From: Symsagittifera roscoffensis
Taxonomy: Eukaryota; Xenacoelomorpha; Acoela; Convolutidae
Direction of reading: 5' to 3'
Length of the DNA stretch: 64,000 bases
NCBI RefSeq assembly: GCF_963678635.1
Contig: NC_087065.1
Span: forward strand, 14,948,019-15,012,018
Every line of letters starts with the position of its first letter. Position 1 is the first letter of the stretch. The notes below the pieces were generated by a model. That model was given only the letters and a program-made list of their open reading frames with translations. It searched no databases and was not told where the DNA came from. Of the stretch, positions 1 to 10,900 are shown piece by piece. The translations under genes and the position numbers were made by a program.

Positions 1-1523
1 TTCCCTACTCTCCTTTCATTGGCTTCGAATGCTCCCAATCTAGGAGTCTGTACCACGGAGACTGCTCCGAGCAACATCCTTCTTATCAGAGGGAATTCAG
101 GGATTGCCTCCGGCAGCTTCTTGTAATCGCCCCAGTTCTTCGTCTCTTCTCTCACTTTGTGATACGCTGCAGTGAGACGAGGCACTCTGGTTATTTCACC
201 ATTCGTTTTATCATAGGGTCTCAGATTCCAAAGCCTTGGAAACACCTCGATGTGTCCTCTTTCTACTTCTCCCATGCGGTCACGGAAGTGATCGTCAAAA
301 TTGATGACTGTCATCTCTGGCTCCGATATTTTCGCAAATAACAGATCTTCACTCATGAGCTCCCGCAATGTGTGCTGCTCACACCAGTTCAGTGTACTAT
401 CGTCCACTGCCGATATGAGGTTCAGGTGCAGCACCAACCTCCTATATGCTTCCACTTTAACGTCAGGGAACGCAAACGTGACTGCTGGTCCATAGATCAC
501 TGTCACGAACTCCGTGACTCCTCTGATCAGCGCCAAGGGATCGGTTCTCATAGCCAAGCTCAGATCAGTTAACAGTGGCATGCCTCCAACATGTCTTCTA
601 ACATCTTCCTCTCTTTCAATCGTCTCGTCTTCTCCCGTTCCAAAGCGATTTTGTTGTAAGAGATACTGGATAAGAGTGTGTCTCAGGTCTCTTATCTTGT
701 TCCACGAGTCCGTGGATTTCTTCATATCCAAGTTCCTCACTCTCTCTTTCATCTGCTCTGGACAACGTGCCAGTTCCATTAGTCCTCCCAAGTTTCCGTG
801 GGTAATTGCAATCAATGTCAGAAGTCCATCTAGCCGCAGGTTCTGAATTCCATCGGTGAGCAGCATCGCCGGTCCTTTCACGAAACTCTCCGCTCCGAAT
901 GTCACGAATAAGGCTATTAATTCCACTATCGATACTCTCACCACTGCTTGGAGGAATTCCTTTATCAAATAGTGCGAGACTTTCGGATAGACTTTTGCCA
1001 AGAAGGACGCGGTCCATCCGGCTCCCAACCCTTCTAGCATGCTGTCTGTCCTTTCAAAACCCTCCTGTCCTTTCATTTCCTGAGTCCAGAAGGTTTCCAG
1101 AGTAATCGGACACATTCTGTTCACAAACTCAGCGGTCTTTTCTCCGGCATTTTCCGCCAGGTTCACCTCCTTCCACAAGTAGGCATGTATCTTCGTGATT
1201 ATTACGGGGCCTTGCTGAAAAGCATCTGCACCCAATGCCGCTACTCTAGGGTTCAGGTGTAGCCACTGGTTGGCTTCCGGTTTGGTTCTCAGAATCATCG
1301 CCTCCAGATGAGCTCTTGTCTCCAGTGAATTCTTCCTTCTTGTGTCTTCACCTGCCACTTCTATTGCTCGGAACCATAAGTCGTTGGACAATGCCGCGAT
1401 CACTCGATGGTCGTCGTCTATTCCCGGTTTCAGTTTGAGTTGTCGACTGAAATTGGACAGTTCCAACCCCAGCACTTCGTCCAACACTAACATGTGTAGC
1501 GTGTGGTCCTTGAATCCTCTCAT
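1..1523 (-). CDS. Unrecognised retroelement ORF, open at the left edge (at least 507 codons)
   Basis: The frame runs from an ATG at 1523-1521, just after an in-frame TAG, to the left edge of the window without a stop. It gives at least 507 residues with normal protein composition. Its first 176 bp overlap the 3' end of the SGNH-hydrolase ORF, in the frame one nucleotide further downstream. I recognise no family. It looks soluble and mostly helical: charged segments alternate with a moderately hydrophobic stretch near residues 188-210. There is no clear signal peptide or membrane segment, and no cysteine/histidine cluster. Its position makes it the last known gene of the large retroelement, downstream of gag-pol and the SGNH ORF. 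It could be translated by reinitiation, from a spliced or subgenomic mRNA, or by a +1 frameshift from the SGNH ORF. The absence of stops over 1.5 kb argues that it is or was recently under selection. Its true 3' end is outside the window. Confidence 0.72.
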   Translation of the reverse strand, partial: MRGFKDHTLHMLVLDEVLGLELSNFSRQLKLKPGIDDDHRVIAALSNDLWFRAIEVAGEDTRRKNSLETRAHLEAMILRTKPEANQWLHLNPRVAALGADAFQQGPVIITKIHAYLWKEVNLAENAGEKTAEFVNRMCPITLETFWTQEMKGQEGFERTDSMLEGLGAGWTASFLAKVYPKVSHYLIKEFLQAVVRVSIVELIALFVTFGAESFVKGPAMLLTDGIQNLRLDGLLTLIAITHGNLGGLMELARCPEQMKERVRNLDMKKSTDSWNKIRDLRHTLIQYLLQQNRFGTGEDETIEREEDVRRHVGGMPLLTDLSLAMRTDPLALIRGVTEFVTVIYGPAVTFAFPDVKVEAYRRLVLHLNLISAVDDSTLNWCEQHTLRELMSEDLLFAKISEPEMTVINFDDHFRDRMGEVERGHIEVFPRLWNLRPYDKTNGEITRVPRLTAAYHKVREETKNWGDYKKLPEAIPEFPLIRRMLLGAVSVVQTPRLGAFEANERRVG

Positions 1524-4299
1524 CGCGTTTCTCCATTTCTATCAGGCGATTCGGGGCTGATATGATCACATCATATTTTCCTTCCGAGAGCAAGGCCACA
1601 ATTGCATACACGAATTTCAGTCCATCCGGGAGATGTGCATATCCCGGAGACAACGCGAATACTACTCTCAATGCCACTTTACTGAATGACCCCTCCTTCG
1701 TTGCATCCACCACTTCACCCATCGACTCAAGGATGTCTTTTATCGCTGGCCATACTGCGTTTTCTGCTGTTGTAGGATCTCTGAGTCTGCTCAGAAAACC
1801 TCTACTGTGTAGATGGTCATTGATGCCAGCAAACACAATCGTAATTGGATTCATGTCCGTCTGTCTTTGTACCCCTATAGCCAAAGATACTGATTGCAGT
1901 AGGTCCAGGTCGACCGCTGCCAACATTATGACGTCCGGCCAAAACAAAGACTTGGAAGTGTACACGAACTCTGAATTCGCTACTACCATAATCTTGGCCT
2001 TCCTCATCTCTGCTTTGTCATAGGCGGCGAAGATGGTTTCATCTTTCTTTATCGCTGTCATTCCGCCATATCTCTGGGCATCACCATCTTGGTTCACTAG
2101 TTTTGGGTACACTCTCTCCTTCACATGACCAGGTGGTGTCGTCAGCTGCCTAAATATCTTCACGTGTTGTCCAATCGGCGCTCTCGCAGTCAGGAATCTT
2201 CCTGGTCTCTCTTCACGATTCCCCTCATCATGGTTCAATCTCACATCTTGCAACGGTCTCGCATTCACTGGTCCCATCGTGTTGTTAGAGGGCAGTCCCT
2301 CCAAATCAGCAAATCTCAAGGCCGTCGTGGAGCTGAAATTTATGCTAGCGGCTATCAACCAGTCTATACCGGTTATCGAGTACAATCTGCTGACGGATAG
2401 CATCGCTCCATTCAGCATCCTCCTTGCAACTTCGATGAAGCTTACTCTCTGGAGATCCAGCTTCATTAGTTCGTCTTTGTATTTATGCCAGGGAGACGGT
2501 ATGGGTCTCGACCACATCAATGAGCCTCTACTTGGTCTCTCCTCTCGACTGGTACTCGTCGTCTCCGATCTAGTGTCCGATCTAGATGTGCCTGCTGTCT
2601 CTTCGATTGGGTTGACAGGTCCTATTCTTCTCCTAGGATGAATAGTCCTCCTCATCGGTGCTTCTCCCAATCGATCCTGTACGTCTGTTCTTCGACCTGG
2701 TTCGCTGGAGCTTTGTTGCCTGTAGTTCGTGACGGCCGGGACCGTACCCAAGCGTGTTTCCAAGCTAGGAGGCACAAAGTTGGTAATCACCGCGTCACTC
2801 ACTGTTCCTTCTTCCTTCAGCACTCCTGTGTCAAAGAGTTCTGCTTCCAGCTCGTCCACCCGCTCTTGGAAGACTCGATTCAACCAAACTTGTCCTTCAA
2901 TACTGTCGAAGTGGATGCCATCCGTGGTCAGTCTGGCCTGATCCATGGCTCTCAACTCATGTTCGATGTCCATGAGGATCATTCTTCCGGCATTTCGACT
3001 TGCTAGGTTCCTCAAGATGTTGTTCCATCTTACGACTCCCTCGTTGTGCCTTCTTCCTGAGGCTGTCAGGCTTCTCGTATTCATTGGCACAGTGCAAACG
3101 GTCAGTACCGCGCAACTGAATTTCTGCCAGAGGGTAGTAAGCAAACACACCATCATTGACTCCCATAGTGCTTCCTGCTCGTCAGAACCTCTGGAGATGT
3201 CATTCGTCCCAACTAAGATCATCACATTGGGAATCCTCCCTGGATTCATCAGTTCCACCATCCGATATAACTGGGCTATCGTCGCTCCTCCAAAGGCCAT
3301 CACCGTGGTGACCCACGAGGTCCTCAAATTCGACAGCACTCTGACCAAGCTGTCTCCCAATATCAGATGAGATGTCCCGAGTGGTGGTTGCTGCAGGTTT
3401 ACAGCCGGGCTCCAGGTAGCTCGATTGAAGCAGGCCCTCGGATCTGTCTCCGGAACTCCCGTGAAATTATATTTCAACTGATTATTCTTCTGCACGTCTA
3501 TTATGCGAGACACTTTCTTCGCTGGCATCTTTCGTACTTTCCTCTCTGGGATTCTCGAGCTCCCCGTGAGTGGTGTCACGTTACTTATCCCTTGTCTGAT
3601 CACGGTCTGGGTGAGTTGTACTCTGCCCGTATCGTCAATCGTTCCATAGGGTGCAGTCACCCCGGAACCTGGCGCAATCTTGTTAGCGACCAGTCGTCCC
3701 GCTGTCTCTATCAGTTTCCTCACTGTCTGTTCTACGACGGGGTCACCCAAGGTGTCACTAGGATCCGGGATTGTTACTCGATTTGTCTCTACTGGAGGTC
3801 GTGTCTCCGTTGTTTGACTCATTTCTCTAGGCGTCAAGAGCTCCATCGGGGACTGCCCACGAGGAATATCCCTTGCAGGTATCACTTTCTCCACGGCCGT
3901 TGTCAACGCCATCTGCTCCGATCGCTCTTTGTATTCCTGCTTTAAGCGCTCAATCTCTTGACCCTGCTTTTTGTTGCAGTCTTCAAACAACTTTCTCCAC
4001 ATGTCCCGATCTTCCTCCATCTGGAGCATGCTTCTGGTCATCTCGTCCAGCTCCTTTTTTGTACTTCTCAGTTTTTCGTTCATCTCATCCAGACCTTGCA
4101 TGGTTTGGTTCGTCTGAACTTCCTGTCCTACTTTCGCCCTTTTTGGTGGCACAGCTGCTCTCAGTGGTGAACCAGACGAGGTCGCCTCGCTGTTCATCTC
4201 CCGATGCATTCTCGTCAGCCCAGGTTTGGGCTTGGAGGGCATTGGCATCTCACCTGGTTGGTAAGTCCTAGAACTTCCCAATCCAGGCTCATTCGCCAA
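1348..4299 (-). CDS. SGNH/GDSL-hydrolase ORF downstream of pol (env position)
   Basis: This is a 983-codon open frame ending in TGA. The first ATG in it is at 4248 (codon 18), because the frame opens at 4299 with a non-ATG codon. Residues 63-132 look like a coiled coil. Residues 311-480 form an SGNH hydrolase-like domain with all four blocks visible: GDS with Ser317, Gly340, GTND with Asn366, and DGIH with Asp460 and His463. Such domains usually hydrolyse esters, for example acyl or acetyl groups on lipids, glycans or proteins; the substrate here is unknown. Residues 490-600 are a basic, Ser/Thr-rich linker. Residues 769-900 resemble a second, degenerate SGNH-like half, with ANSE in place of GDSL and GIND in place of GTND. 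There is no clear signal peptide or membrane anchor, so this is not a conventional Env. It lies about 680 bp downstream of pol on the same strand and overlaps the next ORF by 176 bp. It is intact, which suggests recent function. Confidence 0.82.
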   Translation of the reverse strand: MANEPGLGSSRTYQPGEMPMPSKPKPGLTRMHREMNSEATSSGSPLRAAVPPKRAKVGQEVQTNQTMQGLDEMNEKLRSTKKELDEMTRSMLQMEEDRDMWRKLFEDCNKKQGQEIERLKQEYKERSEQMALTTAVEKVIPARDIPRGQSPMELLTPREMSQTTETRPPVETNRVTIPDPSDTLGDPVVEQTVRKLIETAGRLVANKIAPGSGVTAPYGTIDDTGRVQLTQTVIRQGISNVTPLTGSSRIPERKVRKMPAKKVSRIIDVQKNNQLKYNFTGVPETDPRACFNRATWSPAVNLQQPPLGTSHLILGDSLVRVLSNLRTSWVTTVMAFGGATIAQLYRMVELMNPGRIPNVMILVGTNDISRGSDEQEALWESMMVCLLTTLWQKFSCAVLTVCTVPMNTRSLTASGRRHNEGVVRWNNILRNLASRNAGRMILMDIEHELRAMDQARLTTDGIHFDSIEGQVWLNRVFQERVDELEAELFDTGVLKEEGTVSDAVITNFVPPSLETRLGTVPAVTNYRQQSSSEPGRRTDVQDRLGEAPMRRTIHPRRRIGPVNPIEETAGTSRSDTRSETTSTSREERPSRGSLMWSRPIPSPWHKYKDELMKLDLQRVSFIEVARRMLNGAMLSVSRLYSITGIDWLIAASINFSSTTALRFADLEGLPSNNTMGPVNARPLQDVRLNHDEGNREERPGRFLTARAPIGQHVKIFRQLTTPPGHVKERVYPKLVNQDGDAQRYGGMTAIKKDETIFAAYDKAEMRKAKIMVVANSEFVYTSKSLFWPDVIMLAAVDLDLLQSVSLAIGVQRQTDMNPITIVFAGINDHLHSRGFLSRLRDPTTAENAVWPAIKDILESMGEVVDATKEGSFSKVALRVVFALSPGYAHLPDGLKFVYAIVALLSEGKYDVIISAPNRLIEMEKRDERIQGPHATHVSVGRSAGVGTVQFQSTTQTETGNRRRPSSDRGIVQRLMVPSNRSGR

Positions 4300-4300
4300 G

Positions 4301-4579
4301 TCACTCCCTGAGAGAGCCCCGTTTCTTCACCTCATCACTCTCATGTTCGGGCGGTCTAGTACTCCTCTTTCTCCATATGCTGCCATCAACAGGACTTCCG
4401 TGGGGCGGTCCCCACGGTTGTCGTGTCCCAAGATGTTGATCAGGGCGGTCAGCAACATGACTACCTCTGGGTCCTCCAGAGCGAAGTCTCGATCGATCAG
4501 CCGACGATAGATCGCATCTATCATCGGTCCTACATGCCTCTGCCAGGTCCATCAATTCATCCAAGTTGAAGTTGTCCAT
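4301..4579 (-). CDS. Short ORF upstream of the SGNH ORF, split between two overlapping frames
   Basis: An ATG at 4579 opens a 92-codon frame that ends in TGA at 4301-4303. Its first 15 or so residues are acidic and leucine-rich and look protein-like, but the rest becomes Arg/Pro/Gly-rich. The frame one nucleotide further downstream is open from 4551 to a TGA at 4327-4329, and it reads as a plausible helical protein (residues such as MLLTALINILG). The real product may therefore start in the first frame and continue in the second, through a 1-nt indel, a +1 shift or splicing. The second frame is also the frame of the SGNH ORF, separated from it only by the TGA at 4327. The segment could thus be the amino-terminal part of the SGNH protein or a small leader ORF. 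No family is recognised. Confidence 0.4.
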   Translation of the reverse strand: MDNFNLDELMDLAEACRTDDRCDLSSADRSRLRSGGPRGSHVADRPDQHLGTRQPWGPPHGSPVDGSIWRKRSTRPPEHESDEVKKRGSLRE

Positions 4580-4977
4580 TCTATTCTTTCAAGTTTGATT
4601 TGATTCGATTCGATATTTGACTCAAGTGAGTTATTAAATGATCAATCAGGATCTAGAAAAGAAGTCACAAATATCACACTTGTCTGTTTCACCTTAACAT
4701 ATATCGTTAAAATTTGCTTAAAAACAGTTCAGATAAAAAGATATTCATCCTAAAATTTATTAAAATCAATTGGTTTCTAAAATTTTGGAATTCGACCTAA
4801 GATTGGACAGTCCAAACTTTGGATCTGTTCCCAAGATCGTCATTTAGTTGTTCATGGTCACTAACCCCTACTTACCCATGATCCTAATAACCTAACACAT
4901 AACATAACATAACATAACACACAAATCACCTATTACATACAACTTAGTCTTTGGCCTAACACTCTCTCGCACATCAC
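4580..4977. other. Non-coding spacer between pol and the downstream ORFs
   Basis: These 398 bp of AT-rich sequence separate the pol stop from the start of the downstream ORFs. They contain a short (ACATA)n tract at about 4896-4919. A spacer of this kind in a multi-ORF retroelement could hold a splice acceptor or an internal promoter for the downstream genes, but I cannot identify a specific site. Confidence 0.6.
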
Positions 4978-7900
4978 TCAGCCTATACTTAAGTAATATT
5001 TCTTATGTAGATATACTTGTATGTTCGTATCAGAGAATATCACGTGTACAAGCACGTACAATTCCCGAGGATGCAGTCTTCCTCTGTTTGGATCGTACAC
5101 TGGAAGCGAGAGCTCCTTCACGTCCATTTCGACAAGGAAGTCCCTCAGCCTCGTCAAAGACAAGACTAGGTTCTCTGGGTCCACGTGCTGCTTCTCCGTC
5201 GCCCTCGTTACCAAGAAGCACAAGTATTTTCCCGGTATCTGCGACGTCGCCGGAGGTAAGGCTGCCACGCCCCCTATCCCTGGTCTTTGCTTCCAAAGGA
5301 ATTCCACGTTTTTGTATTCTCTCTTAAAATCTGCCGCTAACGCTGTCCTAAAACTCATGTCTGCGGTGATTGCTATCGCACATGTTCTGTTTGTGAGTAT
5401 GAAATCACTGTCTGTTAGTATTATGTTACTTGAATATTCATTTGGTAAGTTAAAATATGACTCAACTACCCTGCCTATGTCAGGTTTCTTAGGTTCTTCG
5501 CCTGTCTCTGCTTCTAAGTCTCCTGTTTCTCTCGCTATTCTCAATTTTTTTATTATCAAGTTTTCAGTGTGGGTAAGTCCTACCCCCACTCCCCGGACAA
5601 AATTATCCATCGACGTCCCCGTCGATCGCATACCGGGTATCAAGTCGAGGTTAGAAGCTGGAATGAGTAGTCGTCCTTCCTGGGCAGCCCAGGAAGGATC
5701 ATCTCGTTCGGTCTTGATGTATTTCATGCTTCCACGATCCACCTCTTGAATCGTGATGCTGGTCTCCTCTGGATCCGAGGTCGTTTCATTCAGCCACTCC
5801 AAGACACGCAGGTTCGTCAAGTCTTGTTCATATGACTGCTGTTGCTCGTCGTCGAATTCTACCTCGGTTTTCGACCAGTCGTCAACCCACTCATCGTCGT
5901 GATCATCGCCTATGTCAATGTCTTGTGGCACAGTTATTTCCTCTAGACCCACTACTTCCTCCACTATCTTCTTTAGATCTATCCTATCCACTACAAAGTC
6001 GTCACCGTAAGGATTGTATTTCTTTCTTGGTCTCATCCCGTCCTTCTGACGAGTCTGTATGGTGAACGGAAGATCCGGTTCCAAGTTCTTGGGAACCTCT
6101 ATCTGTTCGGGATCCTGCCAATCTTCCTCTGCGTAGGGTAAGGTTTCATCGTCCGCTTCGATCTGTTCGTTCGGATCCAGGTCCAGCGGTGTATCCGTAC
6201 CTTCCTCTACGACTTCGTTTCCATCGTTCTTCTCCTTGGTGCCTTTTTCATTGACCTCACAAGCAGGATCCATCATTAGATAATCCCTTTCTTCCATGTC
6301 TGCAGGTATACACCAGTCTTCTGTCGATGGATTGTGTGGCTTTATATTCTCGTAGTGGGCGGCTCGGCCAGTACTCAGTCTATAAAAGCGTCCCTCCTGA
6401 TGCACCTCTGTAATCATGAAGGGTCCCCTCCATTTTTTTAGGTGCTTTTTTGTCCCTTTCGGTGGTATAACGTTCTGGAATACCCATACGTAGTCTCCCA
6501 CCGAGTAAGCCTTTGCACCAGCTGCTTTCTTGTCGAATTTTTTCCTCTGCCTTGCCTGTGCCTGCTGAGTGTTTCGTCTACACAAATCGTTCAGCTCCTG
6601 TTGGCGTCTGATCACATCCCTCACGTAGACCTGTGGGGACGTTTTCTTTCCCTCATATTCTGGGTAGAAGAAGGTTAAGGGTAAAGACTTTTCGTGTCCA
6701 GTTAGCATCATGTGTGGACTGACTCCAGTGGTGGAGTGTTGCGTGCTATTATATGCTCCCATCACCTGTGGAAGGTATCTGTCCCAATCGGTCATGTACC
6801 TGGAACAATATACTCTCAGCATCGACACTAACGTCCTGTTCTGTCTTTCCACTAAGCCATTGGTCTGAGGGTGGTATGTCGTGGAGTGAGCCTGAGCGAC
6901 CTGTGAGCGTCTCATAAGCTCTTTCGTAAGCTCTCCTACGAAAGCTGTTCCATTATCCGATTGAAACGTCATCGGACAACCACGTCTTGCTATCCACGTA
7001 TTGATCAGGTGGTCGCATGTCTCTTCCGCCGAGGCAGTTATGCAGGGCACGGCCTCTGCATACTTCGTGAAATGATCTATCATGACCAGCACCTGATTAT
7101 AACCATTGTCTGTCATGCATATCTTTTGGTGATCTATCTGCACCACCTCGTTGAATTCAGACGACTCGATCGATTGTAAAGGAAATCGCAACTTCCTTGG
7201 ATCCTTGACCTGTTGGCATGACAGACATGCTGTTACCCATTTCTCGCATGCCTTTTTCATCCCAGGCCACTCAAAGCGCTTCAGGATCCTCTGATATACT
7301 TTGTCGATCCCCTGATGGCCCATCTGATCATGTGACCTGAATAATAGTTCTGTCTGATAGAGTTGCGGTAACACTATCGCGTTATACTTGTATAGGACTC
7401 TGTCTTCCTCTCTTCTTTTGCAAGCCACGATCCCGTCCTTGTTCAAATATAACCTCCCTTCCTTCTGCATGAAGTATTGTCTCAGGATGCGATAACTATC
7501 CTCCTCGAGGTCCCCTTTATCCGGAGAACCATTCTCGACCCACCTTTTCAGGTTGCTTGTCATGCGATCATTTCTCAGCGCTCTTAGAAGGTCCGAGAGT
7601 CTGTATCTCGCCTTCAAGTATGTCTTCATGACCCTCATCTGACTATTCAGCTCGTTGGGCTGATGTGTGTCTTCTTCCATCTTAACGCACCAAATCTTCG
7701 CCAACGGTTGTGTTTCTTGTTCAAACGGCTGAAGATCAGTCCTGACTACCTCTTTCTGCGGCAACAGGCTTATCGAACGTTTCGATACCGCTATCGTTTC
7801 TAAGTCATCCGCTGCGTTGTCAAAGACTCTTTCGCTTGGTATAAGGTAGCGATCGCTGTCAGGATCCTGATACACCTCTCTGTCCAGGTCCCTTGCCCGA

Positions 7901-10900
7901 GTTTCCACTAGTAGCGTGTGTATCGCTAGTTCTGACAGTTCCGATCCCGAGCTCGAATTCCTGTCTGAATAGGTGTCCATTCCTGAGCTTCCTGAATTAT
8001 CATCCGTCGACGAGGTTGTGCTGGAGACTACACGCTCCTCCAGATCATGTCTGTGCTTTCTTTGCATCCATCTGAACTCCCCTGACAAAAACTTTTGCTC
8101 TAGGTCCTGTTTCTCATCAGGAATTTCCTCGTCCAACTCAGACTCCCCGGACAAATTTCCTTGTCCCGGGTGTTGATCTTGTGATCGCTGGTTCTTCTCA
8201 TCATCCGTCTCCCCGGACAAATAGTCCTGCAGCAGATTTTGTTCTACCTCTTCATCCTCTTTATCCCGGTCCACAAAGGTGACGGTTTTCTTTCGCTTGC
8301 TGCTTCCCTGTTCTTTCTGTCCGTAAGAAGTACTGGTTAAAATCTCTTGGGGTATTGAGGATACTAGTTGCTGAACTATTGTCCTACAATCCCTCTCATT
8401 CTCTTCGTGCTGTCGTCTGGACGGCATGATCTTCACTTTCTCACTGACTGTTAGCGATGCCACTGCAGCTGTCCACTCGGGGTCATCTCTGGTCACTTCT
8501 CTTTCTAACAATCCACCCAGCATCCGCATCACTTGTGGTGTGACTTGCACCGTTTTATCCAATAATGAGAGGCTGTTTATATTCATGCGAGATAGTTCTT
8601 GCTGGACCAGGTTCGAGCGCAGCAACAGATCCAAGGGGACTGGGTCCTCCTTGGACAGGATCTTTATCTCGGCTGCTTTCTCTACAGGTAACTCAGGGTG
8701 CCCTGGAATTGGATGTCCAGACTTATCCAACCATCTCGTTAAGGGAAGCGCTTCATAAGTTTCTTTGTCCAGAAACGAGAATCCCTCCTTTATTTCCGCC
8801 TGATTGGCCTGCTTCTGCTCCAATCTTTCATAGAACTCAGTTTTCTTACTGAGGCTGTCAGCATTCTGGTGTTTATCACGCATCCTATGTTCGATTATCA
8901 TATGGTAGCCATCCAATCTTACTATCCATCTACCAATATAACTCTGATCCATCGAGTAGGTCTTCAACCAGGATAACGCTCTGTTGTCCACGCGTAACTT
9001 GAAGGGAGCGCTCCCCAAGTATGCACGGTACTTCTCCACGAAGGTGACTACTGCAAACATTTCTGCTTTTGGTGCGCCATATTTCATCTCTGTGTCACTC
9101 AAGACTTTGCTGCCGTTTGCAATGGGACGGAGAACTGTTCTTCCGTTCCATTCTTGCTCTTGATGCAAGATTCCTGAGATGGCCACCACCGATGCGTCTG
9201 TGTCGAGAACATACATGCCCTTTTCTGTAGGCATGCCCAGCACTGGCGCTTCGCACAGTTCCCGCTTTATGTTCTCGAAAACAACCTGTGCCTCATCGTT
9301 CCATTCGAACTTTTTCCCTTTGTTGCGCATCAGCTTCTGCATCGGGTACACCTTGTCCGCATATCCTTCTATGAATTCTCGGTAGTAATTGGCAAACCCT
9401 AAGAAGCTCAGGAGCTGTGTGTCCGTTCTGGGGGCTTTCCATGTCAACACTGCTTCCACTGCTTCCGGGTCCGGCCTCACACCATGCCTATCCACCATTC
9501 TTCCTAGGTACTTAATTGAGTCCCTAAGGATTTCACATTTCGATGGTTTGCACTTTAATCCTGCTCTTTTTATGCATCCAAAGACCTCATCGAGCCTATC
9601 AATGTGGTCTTCCAGGGTCGGTGTCGCTATGACTACGTCATCCACGTAACACATCACGAGGTTCCCGTACTTCTTGGTCACTCCAGTCAAAGCCTGAGCC
9701 ATCAGTCTTTGAAAAGTGGCCGTTGCATTGCACAAGCCGAAGGGCATCCTCTTCCACTGGTACAATCCCAACTCGCACGCGAATCCGGTCTTCTCTCTGT
9801 CCTTCTTTCGCAGAGGGACCTGCCAGAAGGCAGAACCTAAGTCCAATGTGGTGAAGAACTTGGCATCACCAAGCTTAGATAGGCTCTCGTCTATTCGCGG
9901 TATCGGGTACGCATCTTTTATCGTTACCGCGTTCAAGTAACGAAAGTCGCAACAAAATCTAAGCTGCCCCCCTTTCTTTTTCGCCATTACCACTCCGCAA
10001 GCCCATGGCGATTTCGAGGGTTCTATCATATCGTATTCAAGCAACATTTCTATTTCCGCTCGGCACGCTTCCGATTTGTGTGGCGTCATTCGCCTTGCGC
10101 CTTCCCTATGGGGAACGGCGCCCTCTTCTAGTTCGATTTCGTGTTCGACGAAATTACAGCAACCGATATCCGCCTTATGTTTTGAAAATACATCTGCGTT
10201 CCGATTTAGGAGGTCCCGCAATTTTTCGAAATCTCCCTCACCTATTTTCCCTTTTAAATGTTCTATCTCTGGCAAAACCGGTTTGTCAGATTCTAGTTCA
10301 TATGACGAGGGGCGTTCCGGAAAATTCGAGCAGCTTGATAAGCCGTCGTCCGTTTCGGATTTCATTGAAAACAATTTATGAATAGATTTTAATTCATTAA
10401 TCCTCTTGAAAATTTTATCTTTATTGGCATGATAAGGACAGTCTTTCACAGTATATTTCTTCAAGTTTTGTGTCTCCTCATAGTCGGTCCTCATCGGCAA
10501 AGCGTAGCCAAGCTTCTTTCCACGCTGGATTGAAACCGTGGTGTCCAGTGTGTTCAACAACACACTGACACACAGTCCGTTTCGCGTTACCGAGAAGCTC
10601 CGGCCTAAAATCACCGAACTCTGACTATTTGGATTCGCTACTAAGCAAACCTGTTTACTATCACTTAACGAATTCAAATTTCTCATTCTAAAAATTGCTA
10701 CCACAGCTTGTCCTGGTTGTAATTTTACTTTTCTATCCAAAAAAATTGGTACCTTGTTTTTGTCTGTTATTATCTTATTAATTGGTCTCTTAACATACTT
10801 CCGGTCCGGGTTTCTAATCCGTATCAGACCGTTGTTCAAGTCAATCATCACGTCAAAATTCCTGACAAAATCTCTGCCCAAGATGAATTGGTCGGCGTCG

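Noticed and set aside
616-1017. A 133-codon minus-strand frame near the left edge
   Set aside because: It lies in a different frame within the long open frame 3-1523, which has better composition and continuity.
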